DNA of 64,000 nt, taken from contig CM059198.1 in assembly GCA_030323885.1 (NCBI GenBank), positions 7,958,086-8,022,085 of the forward strand, given 5' to 3'. The notes beneath the pieces were generated by a model that was not told the DNA's origin, did not search any database, and was given only the letters and a program-made list of their open reading frames with translations. Shown here piece after piece: positions 40,737-51,748 of this stretch. Source of the DNA: Branchipolynoe longqiensis (taxonomy: Eukaryota > Annelida > Polychaeta > Phyllodocida > Polynoidae). The number at the start of each line of letters is the position of its first letter. Position 1 is the stretch's first letter. The translations under genes were made by a program, and so were the position numbers.

Positions 40737-41380
40737 GCCCCGCCCAGTTCACACACAGGCCATAAGTCACCTACACTAATTTGCTTCTTCTAAGTCAACT
40801 CAGATCGCGCGTGTGAAAGCTCCTCTCAGGAGAATTAGGGCTGAGTCGACTCAACTAGTTCACATCAAGTAAAGCCCTTCGCAAGGGAGATTAGATGAGG
40901 CAAACTAGCTTGAATTGGCCTAAGTGGCATGTGTGAACGCAACTGGTTTAGTTGAGGTGGCTTAAGCACATGAATGGAGACTGCTTCCTCACAGGTAATT
41001 GCTTTCGTAGTGGTTAGAACACAGGTTTGGACTGTCCTACATGCTTGGACCATCCCATTTCTTCATATATGGAGACTGTTTCCTAACAGGTAGTTGTTGT
41101 TGATAGTGGTTGGAGCACATCTTTGGACCGTCCTACTGTTCCCATCTCTTCATTAGGTATCTTGTTTGTATGCATGTACATATGGATGTACATGTGGCAT
41201 GTGGATGTATGTGTGGATGTACCTGTGGATGTATGTATATGTGGATATCCATCCGGATATGACCTTAGCTGTTGCTAGGACATAAAACAACAACAAACAA
41301 ACATCAATCTGAGCTGGTTTAATGCGTGTGTCTGAATGTGACACACTTTGAAAACTCTGTAAGTGTGAACACGCCGCTGG
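40737..41380. mobile_element. Harbinger-like MITE, CTAGTT-motif family, copy 1
   Basis: Left GCCCCGCCCAGTTCACACAC (TAA at 40734-40736), right near GTGTGAACACGCCGCTGG. Inner words GTCGACTCAACTAGTTCAC and AGGCAAACTAGCTTG match the copy at 50509. It contains two tandem ~110-bp units (GGAGACTGCTTCCTCACAGG; GGAGACTGTTTCCTAACAGG) and a SINE-A tail at 41250-41305. Confidence 0.7.
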
Positions 41381-41518
41381 TTCGACTCATGTAGGTTGGC
41401 CTGATGTGTCTAATTGATGTATTACTTTGCTTCCCTTTCTCTTCTTTTGCCGTATGTAGGCTAATAGACTGTTCATCTCTGTGAAGTATGACGCTGTAAT
41501 ACTCATGTATAGGTTTCT

Positions 41519-41762
41519 GACTAGTTCAGGCACAAATCCACGTAAACACCGATCCAAAAATGTAGTTGAAATAAAAGATGTTTACTTGTAAATAATTTTA
41601 AGACTTACTAATTCCACTTTTCTTATGATCATATAAGTTATGGAGCAATGAATTCAAAAGTAGGAATATAAATAAAATAACTTTGTGAATGTTCAAATCT
41701 GATGTTTATTAACGATTTTCGATGACCATTTACTGGGTTTTGCGAGTGAATTTTTAATATGT
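41519..41762. mobile_element. TA-flanked MITE, degenerate right end
   Basis: AGTTCAGGCACAAATCCACG at the left. The interior (ACTTACTAATTCCACTTTTC, TTATGATCATATAAG) matches 12733, 39139 and 56369. The right end GGTTTTGCGAGTGAATTTTT is eroded. Confidence 0.78.
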
Positions 41763-41854
41763 AGGAGGTAGGAAACCATCTTTGGGTGCATGTATTCAGT
41801 ATTCATTCGGGAATATTAGAGTATTCATTTCATCTACTGATATTTGTCTACTTA

Positions 41855-41954
41855 TCTATATCTATATATACATATATATATATATATCTAAATATGTCTA
41901 TCTTCATCTATATATATATGTATATCTTTATATATATATATATTTGTATATATG

Positions 41955-41990
<36 letters not shown>

Positions 41991-42078
41991 TCGATATACA
42001 TATATATTTATATCTTGATATATCTATATCTGCTTATATATATATGTCTATCTTTATCTATATATATATATATAAATA
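41855..42078. repeat. (TATATC)n/(TA)n AT-rich repeat
   Basis: TATATATCTAAATATGTCTA-type units. Confidence 0.92.
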
Positions 42079-42164
42079 AATAATTGCATTAACACTGTGC
42101 CTTAGTTACTCCTTCCCCTCCAGAATCTTCATGACAGCTTATGTTTGTGCTTATGTACATAGTT

Positions 42165-42597
42165 GATACCTGGTATGCAGGTATTGCAGGTATGGCAATA
42201 CCTCAGGGAGTTTGACGCCCCTGCCCTGCAGAGTTGTAAACCACTGCTTTGTGGTACAGGTTCTTGACAGAACCGAAGGCTAAGGGAGCAAACCCTAAAC
42301 AGAAAACCATGTCACTGTGGCAGCATTAAGGGTGGTTGATGTATGGAACTCCCAACATGTCCCGTCCAGCCACTGCAGGGACGAATATTTTTGCGCCTGT
42401 GTTGACATGTTCTTGCCGGTGTGAAACCTCTATTTGCTCCCCGAGAGACTGCTGCTGGTAACTTGCAAAATCCAGCAGCACTTCAACACTTTTGCAGGCA
42501 GCTTTCATGAAATGTACAACCACACAATGGAGAGCAGCAGTAAAGTAATGAAACCAGTATTTGTCGCATCCCGACCGACAACATGATGATGATGATG
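42165..42597 (+). mobile_element. Family D non-autonomous repeat, complete
   Basis: Starts with the hairpin GGTATTGCAGGTATGGCAATACC region, then CAGGGAGTTTGACGCCCCTG, TAAGGGAGCAAACCCTAAAC, CTTGCCGGTGTGAAACCTCT. It ends with GGAGAGCAGCAGTAAAGTAA, TTGTCGCATCCCGACCGACA and (ATG)n, matching the LINE end at 1681-1760. Confidence 0.9.
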
Positions 42598-42599
42598 AC

Positions 42600-43170
42600 T
42601 TTGTGGGTGACCCCCCTCTTAATGGTGGGACAGGTGGGCCACCCCCCACCCCCAACCGCTACCAGTGCCGCGAATACTGTCACTTGTGCACTGAATTATC
42701 ACATACATATGCATATGCATTTAATTATTATGGGGTGTATAAAATGTTATACAAGTATAGGAAGCGGTCAATACATTATATTTATCGCTCATGTTTTGTT
42801 GAATCTGTGACTTGCTCTGGGGATTTATTGTCACTATTGTGCTCCATGTGCTCCAGCCCGTGCTGCGGTCCTGGGTTGACCAATATATACTGCTGGTGAT
42901 CACGTGACTTGCCCCATTCGCCTCTGTTTTTCCTTTGTTTGTAGCCTGAACATGTATAAGTATACTGCTAATAGGCCTATGTTAATTAACAATGCCTAAT
43001 TGAAGGATCGAATCAATAGGCGTTTATACTTAATTGGCTGATTTTGTTTGTGTGGTAAATATGTTTATTCTGCTGAATAAGTCGGTTGTCAGTGCCAAAG
43101 CACTGGTCTTACAACCCTTTTTCATGTTAGGCTTATTGACACAAAAAGGTATATAGAGTAAGGTATACAA
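42600..43170. other. Unassigned sequence
   Basis: No repeat partner found. ATGCATATGCATTTAATTA is near 42708. Confidence 0.45.
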
Positions 43171-43172
43171 TG

Positions 43173-43618
43173 GGGGCGTAATCGATTAATCAACTCGGGT
43201 CACCCAAGCCACTTGTTGGCGCATGCGCACATCCTACAGACTCGAGTTGAATAAACGAATACGCTTGGGGTGGAAAAAATGGTGGCTTAATCTAAAACTT
43301 AATATTTTTTTTCAATAACCGATATAAGTACAGCAAAATAGGATTAAAAGTATTTTATGATTGTAGAAGCTGACAATCTGGGTTATTTAAATAAAGCATT
43401 AAAATAACACGTAGGTCCTGTACAGGTAGGTGTTATTCTGCAGGTACCAGCACATGTGACATCATCGCTCCTAGCAAACCCCAGCCAAGAGGTGGGTTAC
43501 TCGGGTCGGGTTGTTTTGCACACGGCACTTGTATTTCTCGACTCCACTCACGGTGTTCGATTTGAAATTCTGATGACTCGGGTGACCCGAGTCGCCCAGG
43601 TCATGTTAATCGATTACG
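43173..43618. mobile_element. TIR element with CGTAATCGATTAA termini
   Basis: Left GGGCGTAATCGATTAATCAA plus CTCGGGTCACCC; right (reversed) GGCCGTAATCGATTAACATG plus CTCGGGTCACCC. About 445 bp, non-coding. The ends look hAT-like, but a clean 8-bp duplication was not found. Confidence 0.78.
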
Positions 43619-43619
43619 G

Positions 43620-43975
43620 CCTAACTGTTGAATACACAATTTGCAGGATATAGCACAATGATGTCGATAGTTGGTGGTTTGTTGACGGCAGTCATTGGTT
43701 GACATCCTTTCGCCACGGAAAGTTTTGGGTCATCATATTAATGGATTAACACAAAGTATAGTGAAAGCTGGATGTTGGACTGTTTGCAATTTACAAACAG
43801 TTACAAGACATAAACAAGAAGCAAGAAAACCAAGATTATTACTAAAACTAAATTTTAAAGATTTGAATCAAAATAGACTAGCTTTGTCCAGCGGTGAAAA
43901 GAAGTGTTTACACATTTATCCGTTCGGAGTAGGGAAATTAAATTAATCACACTCACACAAAAGACAAAAATTAAG
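43620..43975. other. Unassigned sequence with an 83-codon frame
   Basis: The frame 43695-43946 (HHINGLTQSIVKAGCW) matches nothing I recognise. Not called as a gene. Confidence 0.35.
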
Positions 43976-44235
43976 AGGTCATATCAGCACCGGTGCCGTT
44001 GTGCGACAATGCGCATTTATGGTGGATTTATAGTGCTGTCTCACTGGGAGCAATCGGGTCGCTATCATCGACTCACTCAGTCATAGCAAATAGTGACTGA
44101 GCCAACCAAAGATTTGTTCTCTCCCCGATAGGTGGCCGCACGTATAACTTTTGGAAAGTATTTCTTTAACACGGCCAGGATCTGAACCCATGATCTTCTG
44201 CATGTGAACCCAAGTTCCTTACAAACTTGGCCTCT
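43976..44235 (-). mobile_element. SINE-A, diverged
   Basis: GGTCATATCAGCACCGGTGC, TGGTGGATTTATAGTGCTGT, CGACTCACTCAGTCATAGC. Confidence 0.7.
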
Positions 44236-44264
44236 TAGTATCGGATAATGTTGGAGACGTTGTG

Positions 44265-45115
44265 AGGGTTGGGGTGGTTGTAGGGATGGGCGTGTGTGTG
44301 GGTGGGGGTGGGGGTGGTGGTAGGTGTGGGTTGGGTTGAGGGTGAGGGTGAGGGTGGGTGTGGGTGTGGGCTGGGTGGGGGTTGGCGTGGTTGTGGGTAT
44401 GGGTGGGTGTGGATGTGGGGGTGGGGGTGGGTGTGAGCTGGGTGGGGGTGGACGTGGTGGTAGGTGTGGGTTGGAGGTGAGGGTGGGTGTGGGGGTCGGT
44501 GTGAGAGTATTTCTAGGAGTGGGGTTTGGATGTGGGTGTATGTGTGGGTGTAGTTCTGGGTGTGGGTGTGGGTGTGAGGGTATCTCTAGGGGTTGGCGTG
44601 GGGGCAGGGTTGGGTGTGGGTGTGGCTGTGGGGTGGTGTGAGGATGGGTGAGGTGTGAGTGAGGGTAGGGTGGGGTGTGAGTAGGTGAGAGGGTGGGGCT
44701 GGTACTAACCCCCCCCCCCACCACCACCACCACACACACACCTCCCAAATGTGGGTGTGAGGTAGGTGTGGGGGTGGGTGGTGGGAGTGGGAGTGAGGGT
44801 GTGGGTAGGTGTGGGAGTGGGTGTGTGGGAGCGTGTGAGTGGAGGTGGGTAGGGTGGGTGTGAGAGGGGTGTGAGGGGGGGTGAAGGTGTGAGTGAGGGT
44901 GTGTATGGAGGTGGGAATGAGGGTGGGGTTGGTAATACGCTGGTAGTGTGTGTGTGGGAGGTTGTGAGTAGGGGGGCGTGTGTGAGAGTCAGGGTGGAGG
45001 TGGGTAGGGGAGGTGTGGGATGGTGTGAGGGTGTGAGTGGGGGTGCGTATGGGGTGGGAATGAGGGTGGGGGCTAGTAATACAATGCTCACCCCCCCCCC
45101 CCCCCCCCCACCTCC
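44265..45115. repeat. GT-rich minisatellite with C-runs
   Basis: GGGTGTGGGTGTGGGGGTGG-type units, with inverted C/CA-rich islands at 44710-44745 and 45090-45112. Confidence 0.92.
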
Positions 45116-45119
45116 CCAC

Positions 45120-45520
45120 TATTTATTCAAGTTGATCAAAGAGAGTAACCAGGTGTGTCAATAAATATCAATAACTGCAACACTCAACCATCGGTACGGC
45201 ATGCGTGAGAATACCAGTAAAATGGCCTCTTCAAATAGCCCAACACCACCACAACCAACAACAACACCAGCACCACCACCGTCCCCACCACTCATCTCAC
45301 CGATACATAAAAAGCTACACATCCTACGAAACTGCACCCACAGGAGAATCAATTATGGTAGACAAAAACGATTCAAAACATTGCCACCCGACCGTGATTA
45401 CTTAATTATCATTTCAATCCCCCGTGGAGCGCCACCGAGGGCTGCGGCGACGAGCGGTACTAAATCAAGGCCGGTGGGCTCATGAGTCAACATAGTGATG
45501 TGAGCGTTGGGACAAGGATA
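45120..45520. other. Unassigned sequence
   Basis: Contains a short CCACCACAACCAACAACAAC tract. No gene recognised. Confidence 0.45.
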
Positions 45521-45525
45521 CCTTA

Positions 45526-46097
45526 GGCACCTGTCACACTTTACCGGATTGAGCAATGGACATAACCGGACAAAGAATTTTCTATTCCGGTGGTGTTCGG
45601 TATTAAAATGTACGGAAATGTGTTGAAATGTTGCGCTTTCCGCCAGACGATACGGATGCTAATCGGACAAGGTACGTACATTAACAAATACCCACTGGAC
45701 TATAACCGGACGATAACTGAATGTCTATTGGACGGACCGGACATGTACCAGACTATTCATGGACGCGCCAAAAACATATACTGACCAAATTTCCGCAACT
45801 ATGTCAACGGATTCTGCAGGAAGCAAACCAATGACGTAGTGGATGGGTACCAGACATGAACCGGACAAAAGGGACTAAACAGACTTAAAACGGACCCCAA
45901 CCATACACGTCAGTCCGGTGGTGTCTGGTCCAAGTTTTCTGCATGTTCAAAACTTGACACCGTTTTCACCGGACACCACCGGACAGCAAACGGACATGCC
46001 GGATGCGTACCGTATATAAAACGGATATTGACCTATTTCAACGGACAGTGGCCGTTTTCTGTCCGGTACCCCAATCCAGTGAGGTGTGACAGGGCCT
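45526..46097. mobile_element. Harbinger-like MITE, CGGAC-motif family, intact
   Basis: Ends GGCACCTGTCACACTTTACC and GTGTGACAGGGCCT. TTA duplicated at 45523-45525 and 46098-46100. The interior repeats CGGAC, ACCGGAC and TTGGACGG in both orientations. 572 bp. Confidence 0.9.
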
Positions 46098-46159
46098 TTA
46101 GGGGCAGGCGCTCAGGTCACATACCCATGAACATCACGTGTACTACTACATCCGAACTA

Positions 46160-46515
46160 CTACATCCTATCTTTGTTTGCTTATTGGAGTTGTACATCCT
46201 GGTAACATCTGCGGCCATATTTTCCATTGCGGGTGTGATCGGGAGATAAATTTCAGATCGAGTCAAGCTGATGACTCACACAATTGATACTTGTCGCTTC
46301 CTAGTTTGGTGCTCGGAATTAATAGGATAGGGCAAGGACTGGTTGGCTCAGTGTCAGGATAATGTGCCTGAGTGGGAAAGTGCGTTGTTGTGGGCGGCCT
46401 GAGTTCCTATTGGGGGAGCACTATGAAGTCGCCATGACTGTGTACTGCCACAAGTCGGTGCCCGTCGTGATATGAGCTTAGATGTTGCCAGGATGTAAAT
46501 CTTGAACAACCAACC
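46160..46515 (+). mobile_element. SINE-A, preceded by a reversed SINE-A scrap
   Basis: 46165-46212 is a reversed tail (TACATCCTGGTAACATCTGC). A forward copy runs from the head remnant GATCGGGAGATAAATTTCAG to the tail GATGTTGCCAGGATGTAAAT. Confidence 0.8.
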
Positions 46516-46517
46516 AA

Positions 46518-46810
46518 TCTAAGGTCATATTATGACAGGTACCAACTTGTGACAGTGCACACTTATGGCGACTTTATAGTGCTGCCCCATTGGAAGATCA
46601 GGCCACCGGCACCATGATCCGAAGATCCCACACAGCGACATTATCCTTGCACTGTGCTAATCAGTCTTGTCCTATCCTATTAATGCCGAGCACCAGGCAA
46701 TGTACCGTCAAGTATCAATGTTATAAGGCATCGGTGTTATTCAGCTGGGAGGCAAACTCCCAACCTTCCACACGGGAAGCCTGCGCTCTACGGATTAGGC
46801 CACCATGCAC
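46518..46810 (-). mobile_element. SINE-A, back to back with the preceding copy
   Basis: CTAAGGTCATATTATGACAG through TGCGCTCTACGGATTAGGCC. Tail-to-tail arrangement with 46515. Confidence 0.85.
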
Positions 46811-47100
46811 GGTATCTCTGGTATAAATCACGCAAACATTTGTTGTCGTCTGATTATGGTAAATGATGGCTTTCCTTTTCAGTCACTGAGAGTAAGAGAA
46901 GTGTTTTTAAATTGGGTGCGGTAAAACTGGCAGTGAATTAATTATTTGTCAATCCACGCCAGGTGGCGCCACGGCGGGATTAGCCTTCTCTTTGGGCGAT
47001 GCTGGCAATACAAAATGGCCGCTCGCTAATCAAACCGGAAGTGGCCTGAGGGTGGTACGGCAGCTTGTTCACGCGGTTATGTTTTAATGCCTTGTGAAAT
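46811..47100. other. Unassigned sequence
   Basis: Includes CCAGGTGGCGCC (46959), a weak CTCF-like core, and GGCCGCTCGCTAATCAAACC. No gene seen. Confidence 0.4.
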
Positions 47101-47103
47101 CCA

Positions 47104-47450
47104 TGGATGGTTGCACGCTCTTCCTCCCCCCTCCCCCTCCCCTCCCCCTCCCCTCCCCCTCCCCACCCCCCTCCCCCCTCCTACTCCTCCCTCCCCCTGC
47201 CCTCTTCTCTTCCCCCCTCCCCCTCCCCCTTCCCACTCCCCCCTCCCCCCTCCCGCCTCCCCCTTCCCACAGCGCCCCCTCCTCCCTCCCCCACCCCTGC
47301 TCCCCCCTCCCCTTCCCACTCCCCCTTCCCCCCTCCCACCTCCCCCTCCCCACAGCCCCCTCCTCCCTCCCCCACCCCTGCTCCCTCCCCCCTCCCCCTC
47401 CCACTCCCCCTACCCCCTGCCCCCGCCCCCTCCCCTGCCGGCAACCAGTG
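47104..47450. repeat. (CTCCCC)n pyrimidine tract
   Basis: CCCCCTCCCCTCCCCCTCCC with two ~95-bp direct repeats around CCTCCTCCCTCCCCCACCCC. Confidence 0.92.
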
Positions 47451-47680
47451 TTTTTATAACTCTCTCATTCCGATTGTACACCGGATGTGATGGCTGAATT
47501 GGTGACAGCACTCTGCAGTGTCCATGGATCTGTGTGTGTGTTGGAAACCAGGCCAAGTGACTAAGATAATTCTTATGTGTCGGTAGCTGGCTTTGAGTTG
47601 GAAATACATGCAGGAGGATTTGCCAAGGGAAGGTGCTACTACTGATACGAGTAGTTGTAGACACCAGCACATTCACACAT

Positions 47681-47936
47681 GAGCCTGTCTCAAAAGGTGA
47701 TAACTCTTTTTTGTTGTTGTCAATTGTAACGATTGACACAAAACAGCATAAAAACAGCTACACTGAAAACACAAGGATAATTTCTTAAAATCAATATGTA
47801 TTCTATTGGGATTATGAAACACCATGTAAAGAACAAATCAGTTTATCCTGAGCAAATTCATAAGTAGATAGTATGTTGATCATTACAATGGACATAGTGT
47901 TGTCCCATATTGCATAGCACCTTTTGAGACAGTCTC
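47681..47936. mobile_element. MITE-P copy
   Basis: GAGCCTGTCTCAAAAGGTGA to ACCTTTTGAGACAGTCTC. Flanks ACAT and ATAT differ by one base. Confidence 0.88.
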
Positions 47937-47939
47937 ATA

Positions 47940-48080
47940 TACATGACCACATACAGACATGCCCACACATACATACATATATATATATATCAACCTTGTA
48001 CAGACTTATAAACATATCCACTTAGTGGATAACCATATGTAGCCACCCATCCCTCCCCCACCCCAAACATCCAGGCCGAC
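47940..48080. other. Unassigned sequence with (AT)n
   Basis: (TA)n at 47975-47990. Nothing else recognised. Confidence 0.45.
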
Positions 48081-48084
48081 ACCT

Positions 48085-49015
48085 GCATTCACACACCCAC
48101 GGGATCCCACTCGCCTCCACCGGCCGCATCCCTCCCCCACTCCCTATCCGGGCCCCCCCCCCCGGTCCGCCTCCCTCCCCGACACCCCCTCAGGGCCCCA
48201 CCCACTTTCCTCCGGGCCGCCTCCCTCCCCGACACCCCATCCAGGCCCCACCCACTTGCCCCCGAACAGCCTCCCTCCCTGACAACCCCCTCGGACCCAC
48301 CCACTTCCCCCCGAACAGCCTTTCTCCCTGACAACCACCCCGGAGCCACCCACTTCCTCGCCTGAGCGCCTCCCTCCCCGACACGCCCCGTCCCCTCCCC
48401 CTGGCCCGCCTCCCTCCCCGGCCCGCCTCCCTCCCCGACACGTCCTCCAGGCCCCACCACCCTTCCCCCGGCCCGCCTCCCTCCCCGCCACCCCCTCTGG
48501 TCCCCATCTACCACCCCCGGTCCGCCTCACTCCCTGGGCCGCCTCCCTCCCCGACACGCATCCCTCCCCGACACGCCCTCCTGGCCCCACCTATCCCCCC
48601 GGCCCACCTACCTCCCCGGCCCGCCTCCCTCCCCGTCCCGCCTCCCTCCCCGGCCCGCCCCCGTCCCCCGGCCCGTCTCCCTCCCCATCCCGCCTCTCCC
48701 CGCCCCGTCTCCCTCCCCGGCCCGCCTCCCTCCCCGGCCCGCCTCCCTCCCCGGCCGGCCTCCTTCCCCGGCCCGCCCCCGTCCCCCGGCCCGTCTCCCT
48801 CCCCGGCCGGCCTGCCTCCCTCCCCGGCCCGCCTCCCTCCCCGCCCCATTTACCGGGTCGCCCCGCCTCCCTCCCCGACCCGCCCTCCGGGCCCCACCTA
48901 CCTCCCCCGGCCCGCCTCCCTCCCTGGCTGCCTCGCTCCCCGGCTCGCCTCCCTCCCCGACCCACCTCCCTCCCTGCCCCACTTACCTCCCCGCCCCGCC
49001 TCCCTCCGCGACACG
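48085..49015. repeat. 17-bp C-rich minisatellite CCTCCCTCCCCGGCCCG
   Basis: About 930 bp of 15-17 bp units, with GACACGCCCTC variants in the first half. The minus strand is G-rich with quadruplex potential. Confidence 0.93.
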
Positions 49016-49260
49016 CCGGGCACGTACCTGCTGCTGTTCGGATTAATGCCGCGGCAAGTAATTAGTACAAAGCGCGGGGCGCAATTATCAAGGACTGCAT
49101 TGTGGCGTCGGGCTGGGTGGGCGATAAATGGGGCAGGACTGAGCACTACTTCCGGTAGCGTTCTTACCATTAGTAAACAAGTCACCCTCGGTACTTATTC
49201 AGCGACAGGAGGCAGGAGGCAACTCAAATTAACAAAAATATTAAATTAAATTAATAATTA
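49016..49260. other. Single-copy stretch with homeodomain-type words
   Basis: GCCGCGGCAAGTAATTAGTA, GCGCAATTATCAAGGACTGC and GGGCGATAAATGGGG. Possible non-coding regulatory DNA; only the base words support this. Confidence 0.25.
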
Positions 49261-49344
49261 TAAAATACCCACTAAATTCCTCTTTTATGTTCAATTTAAA
49301 ACAGTTTGTTCCACAATTTCGAGTTGGAACGTTTCAGTGGAAGG

Positions 49345-49675
49345 GACACAGTGGCTGAATCTGTGGAGCGTACGCCTCCCGTGTGGAAGGTCGGGAGTTC
49401 AATTCCCAGTCGAGTCAAACCAATGACTTACAAAATTGATACTTGTCGCTTCCTAGCCAGGCACTCGGCGTTAATAGGATAGGTCAAGGACTGGTTGCTT
49501 TTGTATCTGGATAATGTGACCGAGTGGGATATTGGGTCATAGTTCTGGTGGCCTGGTCTCCCAGTGGGGCAGCACTATAAAGTTGCCATGAGTGCGCACT
49601 GTCACAAGTCAGTGCCCAGTCCTGTTATGACATTAGATGTTGCCAGGATATAAAACTCCAACAAACTTCTTGGGT
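49345..49675 (+). mobile_element. SINE-A, near full length
   Basis: Head AGTGGCTGAATCTGTGGAGC and GGGAGTTCAATTCCCAGTCG, complete body, tail GATGTTGCCAGGATATAAAA. Confidence 0.88.
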
Positions 49676-49679
49676 TGAT

Positions 49680-49840
49680 CCGGGGAATTCCATGACGTGC
49701 TGTCTATGGGATGGAGGATTATTTATCATGGCACATTGGTGGTTGGTGGTCTGTGGGTGGCAGTCATTGGTGGACATCCTCTCGATGCAGTTGGATTAAA
49801 ACCATCGCCACTGCAGCGTCTCCTTTCTAGTAACCACGGT
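49680..49840. other. Unassigned sequence
   Basis: GGCAGTCATTGGTGGACATCCT also occurs near 43687 (GGCAGTCATTGGTTGACATCC), so this is probably an old shared repeat. Confidence 0.4.
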
Positions 49841-50065
49841 TGGTTGGTTGTTGGAGTGTTACATCCTGGCAACATGTAACATCACATCCGGAATCCCGGT
49901 CGAGTCATGCCAATGACTTAAAAATTGAAACCTGTCGCTTCCTAGCCAGGCACTTGGCATTATTAGGATATGGCAAGGCGCAGTGGAATGAGGAAGACCA
50001 ATCATCTGCAATTGAAATTTCCCCTGCTTAAATGACTAATGCACCGACAACTAAAATATCAGCAT
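49840..50065 (+). mobile_element. SINE-A2 copy
   Basis: CGGTCGAGTCATGCCAATGA, TCGCTTCCTAGCCAGGCACT, then the alternative 3' part GTGGAATGAGGAAGACCAAT and ATTGAAATTTCCCCTGCTTA. Confidence 0.78.
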
Positions 50066-50067
50066 AT

Positions 50068-50335
50068 ATACCGACTTCTCACAGAGCACGCTCATTGCAA
50101 CTTTAGAAATTAGAGTGCTGTCCCGCCAGCACCATGACCTGATATCACACTCAGTCACATTATCCTGGCACGGATCCAACCAGTCCTTGTCCTATCCGAA
50201 CGGTGCCAAGTATCTGGCTAGGAGGCAACAAATATACATTTTTAAGTCTTGGTTTAACTCGACCAGGGGTTCGAATCCCACGATCTATCAAAGCGGGAGG
50301 CGGACGCTCAACTCATTCAGCCATCCCGGCTGGTG
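50068..50335 (-). mobile_element. SINE-A copy, 3' truncated
   Basis: ATACCGACTTCTCACAGAGC, CACTCAGTCACATTATCCTG, and head CGAATCCCACGATCTATCAA. Confidence 0.8.
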
Positions 50336-50508
50336 GTAACTGCGGTTTTCACCCTACCTCATTACCCCATTTTGCTGTCAAGTGGACATGCCTGTCATAC
50401 ATGAATGAAGGTGTGACAAGTTCCTGTGCACAAATACCTCATGAGTCCATTTTAGTTGTTTTCTGTAGGAACGTCGACATACATTGAAGTATACCTAAGC
50501 GCGCCTAA

Positions 50509-51134
50509 AGCCGTGTTCACACATGGGCGCTAAGTCGCCTCAACTAGTTTGCCTTGTCTAGTTCAGCTCACATTCGCCATGTGGATGCGACGCTGAGGCA
50601 GATTTGGGCTGATTCGCCTCATCTAGTTCGCTTCAAATAAACCATGTCGTGAGGTAGTCCAGATGAACTGAACTAGCTTAAGGCGGCCCTAGTTACTAGT
50701 GTGAATGGTAGCGGCTTAGATGAGCTGGATTAAGGACGTCACACGCATGTGCAGTCGAGACCTGAGTTTGTTGACTTTCCGGGCGATCAAAAGCGCATAT
50801 TATATAATTTGGTCTATGATAGAGCTAGCTGTGCACATATATTTTTGTCATCATTTATTTTTAGGGTTTCACTGCCCAGCAGAAGTTTTGACCGTTCCAA
50901 AACAATACGATTCAGTCCATACATATCTATGTCGAACCTATGTCGAACCCACACTCTCTCACTAACCAAAACTGGCGCTGGTCAGTATGGACTTGCTCAT
51001 GTGCAGATATTGATTTCCGCTTTAAACCGCCCCAAGTACTGTGTGTGTGGACACGACACACTTTCACGCCTAGTTCACCTCATCTAGTTTGCCTTATCTA
51101 GTTCGGCCTAAAATTGAGCTGTGTGAACGCGACT
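50509..51134. mobile_element. Harbinger-like MITE, CTAGTT-motif family, intact
   Basis: Ends AGCCGTGTTCACACATGGGC and GTGTGAACGCGACT. TAA duplicated at 50506-50508 and 51135-51137. The interior repeats CTAGTTCGCCT/AACTAG words in both orientations. 626 bp. Confidence 0.88.
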
Positions 51135-51249
51135 TAAGACATGCATAGCCCATAACGATGTATCCCAACATAACGGCAAAAAATGTTGCCGTACGTTTGC
51201 GTGATGCGTCGTAATGTGACAGCCCCATATGTCTTTTTTGTTTCATAAA

Positions 51250-51705
51250 TGTTAGTGGGTAGTGTGTTGATATCAGGGAGCCTAGGTGGTGTAATGGTTA
51301 GCACACTGGCCCGGAATGCAAAGAGATGTGAGTTTGAGTCCCGCACTAGGCACAATAATTCCCATTTTCATCACCCCCCATGACACTGGTTGCTGTGACC
51401 AGGATCCTTTACAAGCTATGCACTGTATAGTTTTTTTCCTTACCCTGTGTATGTGTTAGTGCATTGCCTGTATGTATGTAATTGTAAGCATTAAAAGACT
51501 TACCATTCCAAGGGGGACGAGTGTAGTGGTCTGCACTTACCTCTCAGGCAAGTAACCACATAGACAGGTAGGCGTGGGTAATGTGTTGATATCAGGGAGC
51601 CTAGGTGATGTAATGCTTACCACACTGGCCCGGAATGCAAAGAGATGTGGGTTTGAGTCCCACTCTAGGCGCAATATATCCCATTTTCATCCCCCCCCAA
51701 CAACA
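51250..51705 (+). mobile_element. TRIM, 5'-truncated
   Basis: Partial 5' LTR to 51385 (box A TGGTGTAATGG present), primer-binding site TGGTTGCTGTGACCAGG at 51387, purine tract AAGGGGGACGAG, complete 3' LTR 51522-51705. Confidence 0.86.
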
Positions 51706-51748
51706 CTTTCATCAGACTATATAGCTTTAATAAATGCGTTGTACCTAA

